This document shows positions 1-9,924 of a stretch of DNA of 64,000 bases, in pieces. A program made the translations under genes and the position numbers. The DNA comes from Pteria penguin. Taxonomy: Eukaryota > Mollusca > Bivalvia > Pterioida > Pteriidae. The notes beneath the pieces were generated by a model. The model had not been told where the DNA came from. It did not search any database and saw only the letters and a program-made list of their open reading frames with translations. Position 1 is the first letter of the stretch, and every line of letters starts with the position of its first letter. The DNA lies in contig CM068586.1 in NCBI GenBank assembly GCA_035048485.1, forward strand, positions 27,980,349-28,044,348. The letters are read 5' to 3'.

Positions 1-119
1 AAATAACAAGGGGCGTTGGGTTTAGATATTTACTCAAAAGTTCAACTAATCATGGTCTGCAGGTTTTGCTGGAGCAACTAGGTTGCGTAATTATGCGTAG
101 GTTTTGGGTCCTTTGAGGC

Positions 120-329
120 TTAGCAGGGCTGGTCTGCGGGTTTTGAAGGAACAACAAGGTTGCGTAATAATGCGTAGGTTTGGGGTCCTATACGGCTTAG
201 CAGGGCTGGTACCTTTTTGTCGTTTGTTACTTCATTGGCGATGAAATAGTTAGACAGTCTCTCGGTGTAAGATTCCCAGGTTTCTAAATCCTCCTCAAAA
301 TTACCTATCTTACCGACAGAAAAAGCCAT
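120..329 (-). pseudogene. Ty3/Gypsy-type gag N-terminal fragment
   Basis: The minus strand reads a gag-like segment beginning MAFSVGKIGNF and continuing with WESYTERLSNYFIAN and GPQTYALLRNL. This pattern (a W-E-S-Y-x-E-R-L block followed by a Q-T-Y-x-L-L-R block) is typical of the capsid N-terminus of Ty3/Gypsy retrotransposons of invertebrates. The frame stops after about 69 residues and no protease or polymerase follows, so this is a fragment. Just below it, bases 50-115 repeat the stretch 127-200 almost exactly, a local duplication of the fragment's end. On the minus strand upstream (about 430-470) there is a TATA-like run and an AATAAA-like run, which might be the remains of an LTR; this is not certain. 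Confidence 0.5.
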
Positions 330-843
330 TATGCAAATTACAATGAAGAGAGGCAGCACTATATGATTCTTCAAGCAGACCATGAGTAAGTATCGAGCAA
401 AACAGGAGGCTGCCATCTTGGAACTTTTCTTTTATTATAGTATTCATGCGCAGGTTATATATAGGTTCATAACCGTTACTTCAATTCCGGATGTACATAT
501 ACAACATCTGCCATGGGGGATATTCTACAATGGATCGGTTTTACGGGGTCCAGGAGCAAACTCTATACGGGATCGGTTTATCCTGGGGGAAGATCTGTAC
601 AGGGATATAATGTATGCTACAATACCGGGACAGTGAAACAAATGGTAGGACGTTTGAATCAATGTAAGCCCCCTGACTCTATCTAGAATATTTCTTAGAC
701 ATTACTGAAGATGCAATGGTTTTATATGTGGAATTTTTCTAAGAACTAAGATATCTATTTACCTGCGTTCAATGCCAAAGAGGGTCCATATAACACGATA
801 GCCATGTACGTCGTCTAAAAATGAAAATATTTTTCAGTATATA

Positions 844-1262
844 TTGAATATCCCTATAAAACTATGGTATTACCATCCATATACATACTGTTCACTGACA
901 AAAGTGTGCATTTACCATCCATATCATATATACTATTCACTGACAAAACTGTGTACTGACCATCCATATCATATATACAGTTCACTGACAAAACTGTGCA
1001 CTTACCATTTATATCATATACAGTCATTGACAAAACTGTGTACTTACCATCCATACTGTTCACTGACAAAACTAGCCACTTGCCATCTATAACATATATA
1101 CTGTTCACTGACAAAACTGTGTACTGACCATCCATATCATATCTACAGTTCACTGACAAAAATGCTATATCATATATACTGTTGACTGACAAAACTTGTC
1201 TTACCATCCATATTATATACATGTATACTATTTACTGACAAAACTGTTTACTTACCATCCAT
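844..1262. repeat. Tandem repeat with CACTGACAAAACTGTG core
   Basis: About eight imperfect units of roughly 45-60 bp carry the core CACTGACAAAACTGTG and the segment ACCATCCATATCATATA. The open frames on both strands here are products of the repetition, not genes. Confidence 0.85.
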
Positions 1263-1363
1263 AGCATATACAGCGCACTGGAAATCAAGCGAGAAATATG
1301 ACCGAATCTCATTTCTATGTACTGAAGAGAAAACATTCACAACATTTTGAGATGAAACCAATT

Positions 1364-1750
1364 ATGCACAAAATTAAAAGGTATATATGTTCTATATTTA
1401 TTATAACCACTAGGCCAGTGTCACTGCTGGTGGACTTATAGTCCCCGAGGGCATCATAAGTCTAGTTTTCAGTGCTTTTGTACTAACATGAAATATATAC
1501 TTTAAATTTTCAGTCATCAAATTAAGTAAATTACTCTAAAACTAAAGAGTATCTCCCTCATGTATAGCTCTGTCTTTAGATATATTCTTTGGTTCACTTT
1601 TCGGTCATTTTGGTTTCAACACTGTTCTTCAAATATTCATATATTATGAGAATTCCAATAATTCGGCCACGAGCATCACTGAAGAGACATAAGTTGTCGA
1701 AATGCGCATCTGGTGCACAAAATTAAAGGGTATATATGTTCTATATTTAT
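1364..1750 (+). mobile_element. Hammerhead-bearing short retroelement, about 350-bp unit
   Basis: A segment starting TGCACAAAATTAAA at about 1364 recurs at 1713, about 349 bp later, so one full unit lies between two copies. The unit contains the phrase GGTGGACTTATAGTCCCCGAG (about 1427-1448), which I associate with abundant bivalve repeats, and ends in a hammerhead motif at 1673-1716. The sequence before the first copy (from about 1321, ACTGAAGAGAAAAC) looks like a decayed hammerhead, so the arrangement is ribozyme-body-ribozyme. That architecture is known for Penelope-associated and retrozyme-like elements. The family assignment is inference. Confidence 0.6.
1673..1716 (+). ncRNA. Small hammerhead ribozyme motif
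   Basis: The catalytic core is present in order: stem I 5' strand GCATCA (1673-1678), the CUGANGA box CTGAAGA (1679-1685), stem II GACA / TGTC (1686-1689 / 1695-1698) around a TAAGT loop, GAAA (1699-1702), a two-pair stem III AT / AT closed by GCGC, the cleavage-site C at 1710, and stem I 3' strand TGGTGC (1711-1716), which pairs with GCATCA through one G-U. A very short stem III is typical of the dimer-cleaving hammerheads of Penelope-like elements. All invariant core positions are intact. Activity is not shown. Confidence 0.7.
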
Positions 1751-2077
1751 ATGTATACATATATTTTATAGTATTAGTTACATTTGCTAGCGTGGTTTTC
1801 AAGTCTTCAAATCATCATACGAATGCTCGTATTAAAGAGCAACACTAGCGCGAGTACATAACGAGTACAAGTTTAGGATCAAGTAACAAGAAATACATGT
1901 ATATCTTATTTTCAAACTCTCTACTCAAAAAGAAGAATGCGAATTGCAATTACCTTGTTATATTTCATTAAAAAATGCGCAGATTGCTTTTAAACTTCTT
2001 ACTCAGGGTTAAAGATATCACAAACTTTTCGTAAATTTTACAGATCTTATTCAGACATTTTATCTAAATTCGGATAT

Positions 2078-2400
2078 GTGACATTTCCACAATATGTATC
2101 AAGCGGAATTTCCCATCCCAATTTCTACTTTGATCTAGTGTACAAACTAAGGAGGGTCAAGGATTCCGATAATTTCATATCGGCGGGTTCTAACATTATC
2201 AAACGCCTTCGACATCGACAGTATGACCCCGAGATCATCGCTAAGACCATAGTTCTTGTATTGGGTCCCTCTACAGCCCAATGCATACTTTTGCTTGAGC
2301 GTTGCACGCTGACAAACAGGGCGGTGGGGACTCTATGACGGACCTTGCCCAAAACTTTTCAGAGGAGACAAGGTCCTGATCCTCGTTCTCTCTGACTGTT
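2078..2400 (+). pseudogene. Possible retroelement-derived ORF fragment
   Basis: An 86-codon frame reads SHPNFYFDLVYKLRRVKDSDNF near its start and GYD-like YDPEIIAKTIVLVLGPSTAQ later. It is higher in GC than its surroundings and looks like a conserved protein fragment of the sort found in bivalve retroelements, possibly the same element that carries the hammerhead upstream. I do not recognise the family securely. It begins in the middle of a domain and stops without a partner exon. Confidence 0.3.
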
Positions 2401-2917
2401 AGTCGGGATATTGATCAAGGATCTGAGCTCGCTTACATACGGGCAGAGCACGATTTACTTACATGTATGTTGATGTCGCCTTACATATTTTTGATAGCAA
2501 CATATTATTCTAAAAACGTTTCGTGTGTAATAAAATATTTATAAACTCTTTTCTTGAGAAACTTGCTGATCCCTGTTCTCTATATGAAGGATTACTTCTA
2601 AATTTTGAAATGTGCATCTTTTGATTGTGCTATTTTTGCGGTGAGTGGAAAGGTAGGCGTCCATAAACCGGTTAACCCCACCAATTTAGTGACGTTTGTT
2701 ACTTCAGTTGACCGTCTTAAGCCAGTATTCGTAAACGCAATCGAATATTTTTGTAATGTTTTTTCTTGTTTTTTGTTTATGTCCTTGGTATTTGTGTCAT
2801 ACAGCTTTGTCAGATGTCTTCTGTTTTCTCTCCTAAATATGTTTATTCCGTTGATTTAACAGTATCCTCAAAAGAAATGTATTAATTGTAACATCAGTAT
2901 GTAATAGTAAGATTGAC

Positions 2918-3085
2918 TGATTGATTATTGTTTTACGTCACACCACGATTATTTCACGTATATGGTGACAGCATCTGCCTGATGCTTTGGACACAAATTT
3001 AGACCTTTGCAACGGACCCACCCGAAGCAGTGAGGGATCTTTTACGTGCCACGCCTACCGTGACACGGGACCTCGGTTTTTACAA
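2918..3085 (-). repeat. tRNA-derived SINE family A, truncated copy
   Basis: The sequence from TTGATTATTGTTTTACGTCA through the GGACCCACCCGAAGCAGTGAG segment matches the fuller copy at 62205-62473. This copy has lost its tRNA-like head. It lies just outside the SLC5-type exon. Confidence 0.75.
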
Positions 3086-3260
3086 GCAACTCTCGTGTGA
3101 TAAGCTTAGGCTCCAGAAAGTAATATTGCAGATCGCATAATAAAAGATGTTGATAGACCGGGTCATACACTACTTATATATATAGTCAATACAATCCACA
3201 CATTTCTACAATAAAAATACTTTTTAACAACTAGCTATAGAATGTGCTGATTGATATTAC

Positions 3261-3641
3261 CTGGTAGACACTGATGATTTGGAGGTTGTAGAATACAGGA
3301 AGGAAAATCTGTGACGCCCCTATGATAGAGAAAAGTACCGCTAGAGATACCCACCAATACATAGTGTTGTTATTATACATTTATGCGGGAGTACCCAACA
3401 GAGTGTTCGCCGATACAAAACTCCCCAGCATCGACAAGGCCACCGGAAGTAGCGCCATCTTCCGACCTGCTAACATGTATTCAGTCGTATCTGTGGATTT
3501 CTTCTTCCGTTTGTCTTTGATTGCATGGTATAATCCTACTATAGCACAGATCCCTATGATACAGCCGAACACGATGTAGTCGGCATAGTGGAAATGGGTA
3601 CTCTCGCCTTTCTCGAATCTATACTGGTAATTCCTCGACAT
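3261..3641 (-). pseudogene. SLC5-type sodium/solute cotransporter, first coding exon with in-frame stop
   Basis: The minus strand starts MSRNYQYRF, has a hydrophobic segment (DYIVFGCIIGICAIVGLYHA) and then the SLC5 signature region: EYMLAGRKMALLPVALSMLGSFVSANTLLGTPA. This matches the N-terminal end of sodium-coupled monocarboxylate/multivitamin transporters (SLC5A8/A12/A6-like), which import small anions with sodium at the plasma membrane. In these proteins GTPA is normally followed by E; here the codon is TAA (3381-3383). Beyond it the frame stays open with the expected continuation (MYWWVS..., then FLPVFYNLQIISVYQ) to a splice donor CAG|GTAATA at 3261/3260. The exon is therefore intact except for one nonsense codon, either a recent pseudogene, an allele or a sequence error. 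I found no further exon in the 3 kb downstream. Exact subfamily is uncertain. Confidence 0.75.
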
Positions 3642-4480
3642 TTTCCGTGATGTAAATGTCCGGATGCTTCCTTTTTATATCATACACGTTTTAGTACACA
3701 GCTCAATGTTGTAATAAAAACCGCCGTTGTTAATCAAATAAAGAAATGTCATAAACATGTAATAGAAAGACCTTAACACTTTCGAGCTGCAAATACTGTC
3801 TATAACGGCGTTATATACTTACTGACAATTGAAATGTTAAAGGTATTTCAAAATGTGGCGACGAAGATGTTTACTTGTAAAAATTACCATGAACCGGTGT
3901 ACGAGGTAAATTCATACATGTTCAGGTAACTGTATAGTGAACTAGGTGACGCATATGTGCAATAGGAAATCATTCAAGAAGAACTTATTGTGTTGACATG
4001 GTTTTCCTTCAAAAGCAGATGAATAGGATTGTAGGTATATTTGTTTCGCATGATGTGTTGTGGTGTCGAAGATAGTCACACCGACAGAAGCAGACAGAAG
4101 CGGTGATAGCGGAGGATAGTTATAAACCTAACCATTTTTCCCCATTTCACACTTAATATTCAATTATTCTTCATTTCTAATTTCTTTCAAAGTAAGATTA
4201 ACTTTCAACATACGATTAAATCATGATATTTTTCGAAATATTTTTCTTCTAGAACAAATTAATTGTCCTATCCTATTTTCATAAGATAGTTTTTCGCATT
4301 TCCTTTACATTGTTGAGCTTATTTACCCCCCCCCCCCCCCCCCCCTTTACACACAGAAGGCTGACTAATGTTTATTTCACCCTTGGCCTTATGTTGTGTA
4401 ATCAAGGTACATGTGATCTCAACACAGTATAAATCCAGATTCATTGTGTGTGTATAGATTCGTAATGTTTAAAAGTCATC
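3642..4480. other. Intergenic; poly-C tract
   Basis: No gene seen. A run of 21 C residues lies at about 4326-4346. The region just above 3642 would be the promoter side of the SLC5-type exon, but I see no clear motif. Confidence 0.6.
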
Positions 4481-4489
4481 TGAGAGTTA

Positions 4490-5005
4490 TGTGTATTTGT
4501 GACAGTTACGGCTAGCTAAACAGGAGATGCTGGATCCACCCCAACATCTGTTCCCATAACATGGAGCTTTGGGTATTTGTGACAGTTGCGGCTAGCTAAA
4601 CAGATGCTGGATCCAGCCCAACATCTGTTCCCACATCAGGGAGTTTTGAGTATTCGTGACAGTTACCGCTAGCTAAACATGAGATGCTGGATGCACCCCG
4701 ACATATGCTCCCACATCTGGGAGTTTTGAGTATTCGAGACAGTCACCACTAGTAAAACAGGAGATGCTGGATCCACCCCGACATCTGCGAGTTTTGGGCA
4801 TTCGTGACAGTTACCGCTAGCTAAACATGAGATGCTGGATCCATTCCGACATATGCTCCCACACTGGGAGTTTTGAGTATTCGTGACAGTCACCACTAGT
4901 AAAACAGGAGATGCTGGATTCACCCCGACATTTGCGAGTTTTGGGCATTCGTGACAGATACGGCTAGCTAAACAGGAGATGTGATCCTCCCCAGCATCTG
5001 CTCTT
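4490..5005. repeat. Tandem repeat, alternating units of about 80 and 68 bp
   Basis: Units carry GCTAGCTAAACAGGAGATGC and a CCCGACATCTGC segment, with GAGTTTTGAGTATTCGTGAC closing each unit. Two subunit types alternate to give a higher-order period of about 150 bp. A 159-codon minus-strand frame with repeated CLAS...CHECPKL peptides is a by-product of this array. Confidence 0.85.
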
Positions 5006-6580
5006 ACTTCCGATTCCCAGCGAGATTGTCTGCATTGATACATTGTTTTTAGTTTTACAGTGACAATTTTACAAGTAACTTTCGTATTGTACATCAAATT
5101 CAAGTAAAATGATATGGCTTCTGAGAGTTTTGTAACTAAGAAATGCAATTTTTTTCATTCAACTAATGTTTTATTTTGCGATTCCAATTTCATTCTTTAA
5201 ACTACTTCTTTTATATCGGACGATTTTGCACAGAGTATACATTTCCGGCTGTTTGCCGTAGTATAATGTTAATATGTATCACAAAGGACTTTGTCGACAT
5301 ACAAATGTTTCAACTTATCTTTATCAAAGCACCGGGTTTGTCTTACATTAATTACCATGACATGTCTTGCAATTTACAGGAAAATTCACTATTCGAGTTC
5401 CTGAACTTTAAAATGGTCGTCACTCTTCTCATGTTGATCATAGCTGATGGTAATAAAGGAATATTTTGCTTTTCTTGTTCACTTGTTGGTGATATATTTT
5501 ACAATCGCAAATTTTCAAAATGACAAAATTTATAAGGAGAACTACTCACTGAATACCTCGGTTGAGTTTTAAGTTACTGAAAATTTTCTAGTGAAGAAAT
5601 GGATATATTTTTTGTTTCAGCGTGAAGTGTACGAGCTGTAATTAAATTGGAATTACTTTTAGTAGATCTAACGGTCATTTGGTTTCTCTATTATGAAGTT
5701 CGCCGTTACAATATTGTGTTAGTGGTCAAAGCATAGTAATTAACGAGAGTCGTGATTGCCTAATGTGATGTAGGGACTACTATTTCAATGTATCAGGGGC
5801 TCTGATTGGAAGAAATTATTTTATCAATCAATGAAAAGATTGATTTTGCTATAAAACCAAAAATTTCAATCTAATTTCGCCAATGTAAAGATTTTATGCC
5901 CTAAAAGGGGTTGTTGTTTACATTTCAATTTTTGCAAATTCTTGGGCAGAATTTTCTCGAAATTAAGGTGGATAACCTATGGCAATTTGTTAAAATCCTA
6001 ATAGAGGAGGGTCTGACAAACATTTTGATGAATGGATTATACATAGCTGAGATGCAGAAACTTTGGTAAATTAACATGGGACCCTATGAGAAATAGAATT
6101 ATTGTTCTTTGACCTAGTGTTACGTTTGGCAATTAATCAGATATGCCTGTGTTATTATTTGCAATATCTCTATTTTCCAGGAAGGGACCATTCTCACACC
6201 GAATGGGCTAAAGCGTTACAATGGAACAGAGCTCATTTGGGAGTCTTTTTGTGGGAGATCTTGGTTCTAATCCCTCTCAGGTCAAGTCGCAATATCTGAA
6301 CGCTATCATATCTGCAGAAAGTCAAAATCTCGTGATCCTACAGGTACTTCGCTTTTACAGAAAAGCACAAAAAGTGACAAGGATACTAAATAGCAAACAA
6401 ATCATCAAAATTCCGAGGCCATCTGCTCCTTCTGGATACAATATTTATATCTTGGTGTTTGTAATTACTGTATCCTGAAAAAGGGGGATATCGCCTCGAA
6501 AATTTGACAATTTATCTGATGTATAGTGTCGTCACATTTTATGCTTTTATATTTGACTTTTTTAAAGCATGTGTGTATGT
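5006..6580. other. No gene recognised
   Basis: AT-rich sequence with short frames that show no conserved domain. No repeat family was recognised in this stretch. Confidence 0.5.
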
Positions 6581-6581
6581 A

Positions 6582-6587
<6 letters not shown>

Positions 6588-6626
<39 letters not shown>
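6588..6626. repeat. GA microsatellite
   Basis: About 19 uninterrupted GA dinucleotides. The arginine-glutamate run in the overlapping frame comes from this repeat. Confidence 0.95.
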
Positions 6627-6629
<3 letters not shown>

Positions 6630-8680
6630 TAAATTTTCCCTGGATCATATGTATAAGTTTCGAGCATGGCGTCCCAGTCGGATGAAGCCTCCAGTAATTG
6701 AATTCATCATTACGTTCTCTACACACAACGATTCTGACAGGAGACATTCTTCGCAGTAGACGCTACAAATGGACACCGCCTAACAACCATATACGTTAAA
6801 AAATAAAACAGTGCTAGAAGATATGACTGGGAAGATACTGCGTGCGTTTCCGTACCCAGGAAGTTGTGTTTACATTTGATATACCGGTCATAGAACCAAG
6901 TTCCATTCATGATCAAACAGTCGAACTGAAATCTAATCTCGAATTCCAGTTAGAATTTAGTAGTACACAAATTTGATTACATGTGTTTATAAATTTCAAT
7001 ATATTAACAATGTGTGACCCTGATCATTGCTGAAGGTTCCGAGGACTCGGTAATCTAGAAGACGTTCGGAAGTTCGCTTGCTCTAATAGGAGTTAATTCG
7101 TCAAGGCCTTAACTGAGAAACATTTCAGCATATTATTACTGCACAGTATATGTCAAATACAAGGTTCCAATGTGTAAACAGCATCGCATTCCAGAATGCA
7201 TAACAAAGAAACAATAAGTAAATACGGATCTCGAGAAGAAAACAATGGGATTATGCATCATAGAGTATGCATCCCCTGCCGATCTGCCATGTCCACTCTG
7301 AATCTGTGTATATTTCCAGTTTCTCACTTTTGTCTGTCTAGAAGTAGCGGTTTGAAGATGGCTTTGGGGGAAAGGGAACACCAGCTGGTGAAATTTTTTT
7401 GTAAAAGTGGACAAACTTCTCAATAAATTTATCAAAGAACTGATTTAAATGGAATTTCTGTTACCTGTTTAAACCTCCCCACTAGGATTTTAGACCCACT
7501 TCTTTTAAATGTATTTTTGTAATTGTTTTAATAAAAGGCAACAAAGTGCATGTCATTTCGTTTCGTTTTACCTATCCTACTTTTCATTCGCTGTAGGTCA
7601 TGAATAATCGAGCTGTGTACCTATCAAACATAGACTCAATTGCATATTATATATAAAACAAATAGCACCTTAAGGGTGTAATTGAGCAATTTTCAGAGGA
7701 TAGCTACAAAAGGTTTTAGATATGTAAACGAAGTGCTAACGTACTGCAGTACATTGTGTTATTTATGTGCTCTGAATCTCCTATCCTGTGACATATTTAA
7801 AGTACATGTATGCTGTATGCGGAATGCGTCACAGAAGAAAAAAATATTCCGAGTTGAAATTGACTTAAAACTCGATTGATGTCCTTTTGTTATGAGGAAA
7901 ATATGTGATGATCATGTCTAACTACCCGTATTGATACGTATTCCTTAAGTCAGCATGGTGCATTTTTATGAAAGTTTTACAGTATCCAGATCATATGGCT
8001 GACATATCTGTTTTATAAAAGATGAAAGTGAAATGAGTCAGATGATAAAATAATTTATCCTTTGACAGTCTATTGTCAACCATCATACACTTAATCGTTA
8101 GATGTTGTCAAAGCCTAAAATATCGGGCTGAGAGACAGAATGTTAGGTTTGGGACCGATGTTATTTTAGACATATTAAACGTTAAAATGATGTCCTCAAT
8201 CTTTGCAGTTAGAACTAACCTCGTTGTGACACCATGCAGGTGGACCCACATGTGGCGATTTACCTAGTATCTAAATTAAGCATGCAATGGACATGGAAAG
8301 CTTGTCCATCTACCTATTTACGTATGGGATCGCAGAAGGGCCGTTTATGTAGCAGACAAGATCTACTTCCTGTTATCCACTCTCGATTACGACACTGTGG
8401 GTGAAGACATTTCGAACAGTGGACATCACATCCCCTTGAAGACGTACCGTAAGGTGTACTCCAGGCATGTACCGGACGGTATATGCATGTGGCGGATGGT
8501 AACCATATGCATCAATACATGATAAGTCCACCTCAGAGAATGCCTTATCATCGTGAACGTCAGGCAGAACCCATGGTATAGTGACGATTCATGCTGTGAC
8601 ACCTCAGGAGAGAGAGAGAGGCAGTATTCTAAACTCTGCTTCGTAAGAAGGACAGGTAAACGACATTAGTGATGTCACGA
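6627..8680. other. No gene recognised
   Basis: Short frames only, none with recognisable domains on either strand. Confidence 0.5.
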
Positions 8681-8689
8681 TTCAGCTTC

Positions 8690-9215
8690 TCACGATACGA
8701 TATGTATCGCGATACGCGAACAACAATACGATACTAATCACGATACTTGAACAAAAATACGATATGCATCACCCTACTTGAACAACGATACGAATCACGA
8801 TACTTGAACAAATATATGATATGTATCACGCTACTTGAACAAAGATACGATACGTATCACGATACCAGAGTTCGGCGCCATAAACTGAGAATATACTTAA
8901 GTCAAATATTTCATTTAAATTTATTTCATTATCAAACGTTCAAATAAATTCTTATGAAGAATGGTTTAATTCTATTTGTCAATAGAATAAAACTAAATAA
9001 AATCCAAATCCCAGTTATTAATTCATTGATGAACAGAAGAATGTGAAATTATGATTGAAGTACATTCTCAGTTTATGGCGCCGGACCCAGAACATCGATA
9101 CGATACATATCACGATACGCGAACAACGATACGTATCAATACGCGAACAACGATATGATACGTATCAGAATACGCAAACAACGATACGATACGTATCACG
9201 ATACTAGAACAAGCA
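8690..9215. repeat. GATACG palindromic tandem array
   Basis: Units of about 30 bp built from CGATACGATACGTATCACG and GAACAA repeat on both sides of an inserted element (8874-9082). ATACGTAT within the unit is self-complementary. The same motif returns at 9685-9815, 12600-12660, 13005-13070 and 13435-13455. Confidence 0.85.
8874..9082. mobile_element. 209-bp TIR element inside the GATACG array
   Basis: The ends GGCGCCATAAACTGAGAAT (8874 on) and its reverse complement (ending 9082) form terminal inverted repeats of about 24 bp with one mismatch. The interior is AT-rich and non-coding. It splits an otherwise continuous array, so it inserted after the array formed. Confidence 0.7.
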
Positions 9216-9234
9216 AATTCAGAGAATTGTGGTA

Positions 9235-9650
9235 ACCCGTTTTGGGGGTTCTGTCAGTTAGGTGCAGTGATCTATGACATACAGTCATGGTTGTGCATGT
9301 CTACAGACACACATGCCAAATATGAAGGCTCTACGGCTTACGGTTAAAAAGTTACATTGAAGAAGGTTAAAGGCCATGGCCAAGGTCACATGATAAAAAT
9401 TTTGGTATCAACGGAAAGGTATTACAATTAGGGACACACAAGCCAAATATGAAGGCCCTACGTCCTACGGTGAAAAAGTTTCATTGAAGTAGGTCAAAGG
9501 TCATGGTCACATAATAAAAATTTTAGTAGCAACAGAAAGGTATCGCATTCAGGGACACGTATGCCAATTATGAAGGCCTTACATGTTGTGGTTAAAAAGT
9601 TAAGAGCGAGGTTAAAGTTTTTGTTACAGACAGACAGACGAATGAGATTT
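9235..9650. repeat. Tandem repeat of AAGGTCA-rich units, about 120 bp
   Basis: Three or so units share GAAGTAGGTCAAAGGTCATG, ATAAAAATTTTGGTA and CCAAATATGAAGGCC, ending with GACAGACAGACGAATGAG. Related arrays lie at 23280-23880, 24340-24720, 31800-31990 and 50660-50960. Confidence 0.8.
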
Positions 9651-9684
9651 AATGTCTCCATGCTTTCGCGAAAAGCTGGAGACA

Positions 9685-9815
9685 ACAACGATACGATACG
9701 TATCACAATACACGAACGATACGATAGGTATCACGATACCAGAACAACGATACGATACGTATAACGATACAATACGTATCACGACACATGGACAACGATA
9801 CGATACGTATCAAGA
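9685..9815. repeat. GATACG array, second block
   Basis: Same unit as the array at 8690-9215, following the AAGGTCA-rich block. Confidence 0.8.
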
Positions 9816-9924
9816 TATACTTGTTAAAACAAGAAATCAGGCTCATGGTTTACCATATACTTTTATGAAGTAACCAAAAAAAAAAAACGTTTTCGAGAAA
9901 AAAGACATACATAACAACTTAGAC

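Noticed and set aside
4669..5148. 159-codon minus-strand frame with repeated cysteine-containing peptides
   Set aside because: It lies wholly within a tandem DNA repeat; the peptide repeat mirrors the DNA repeat.
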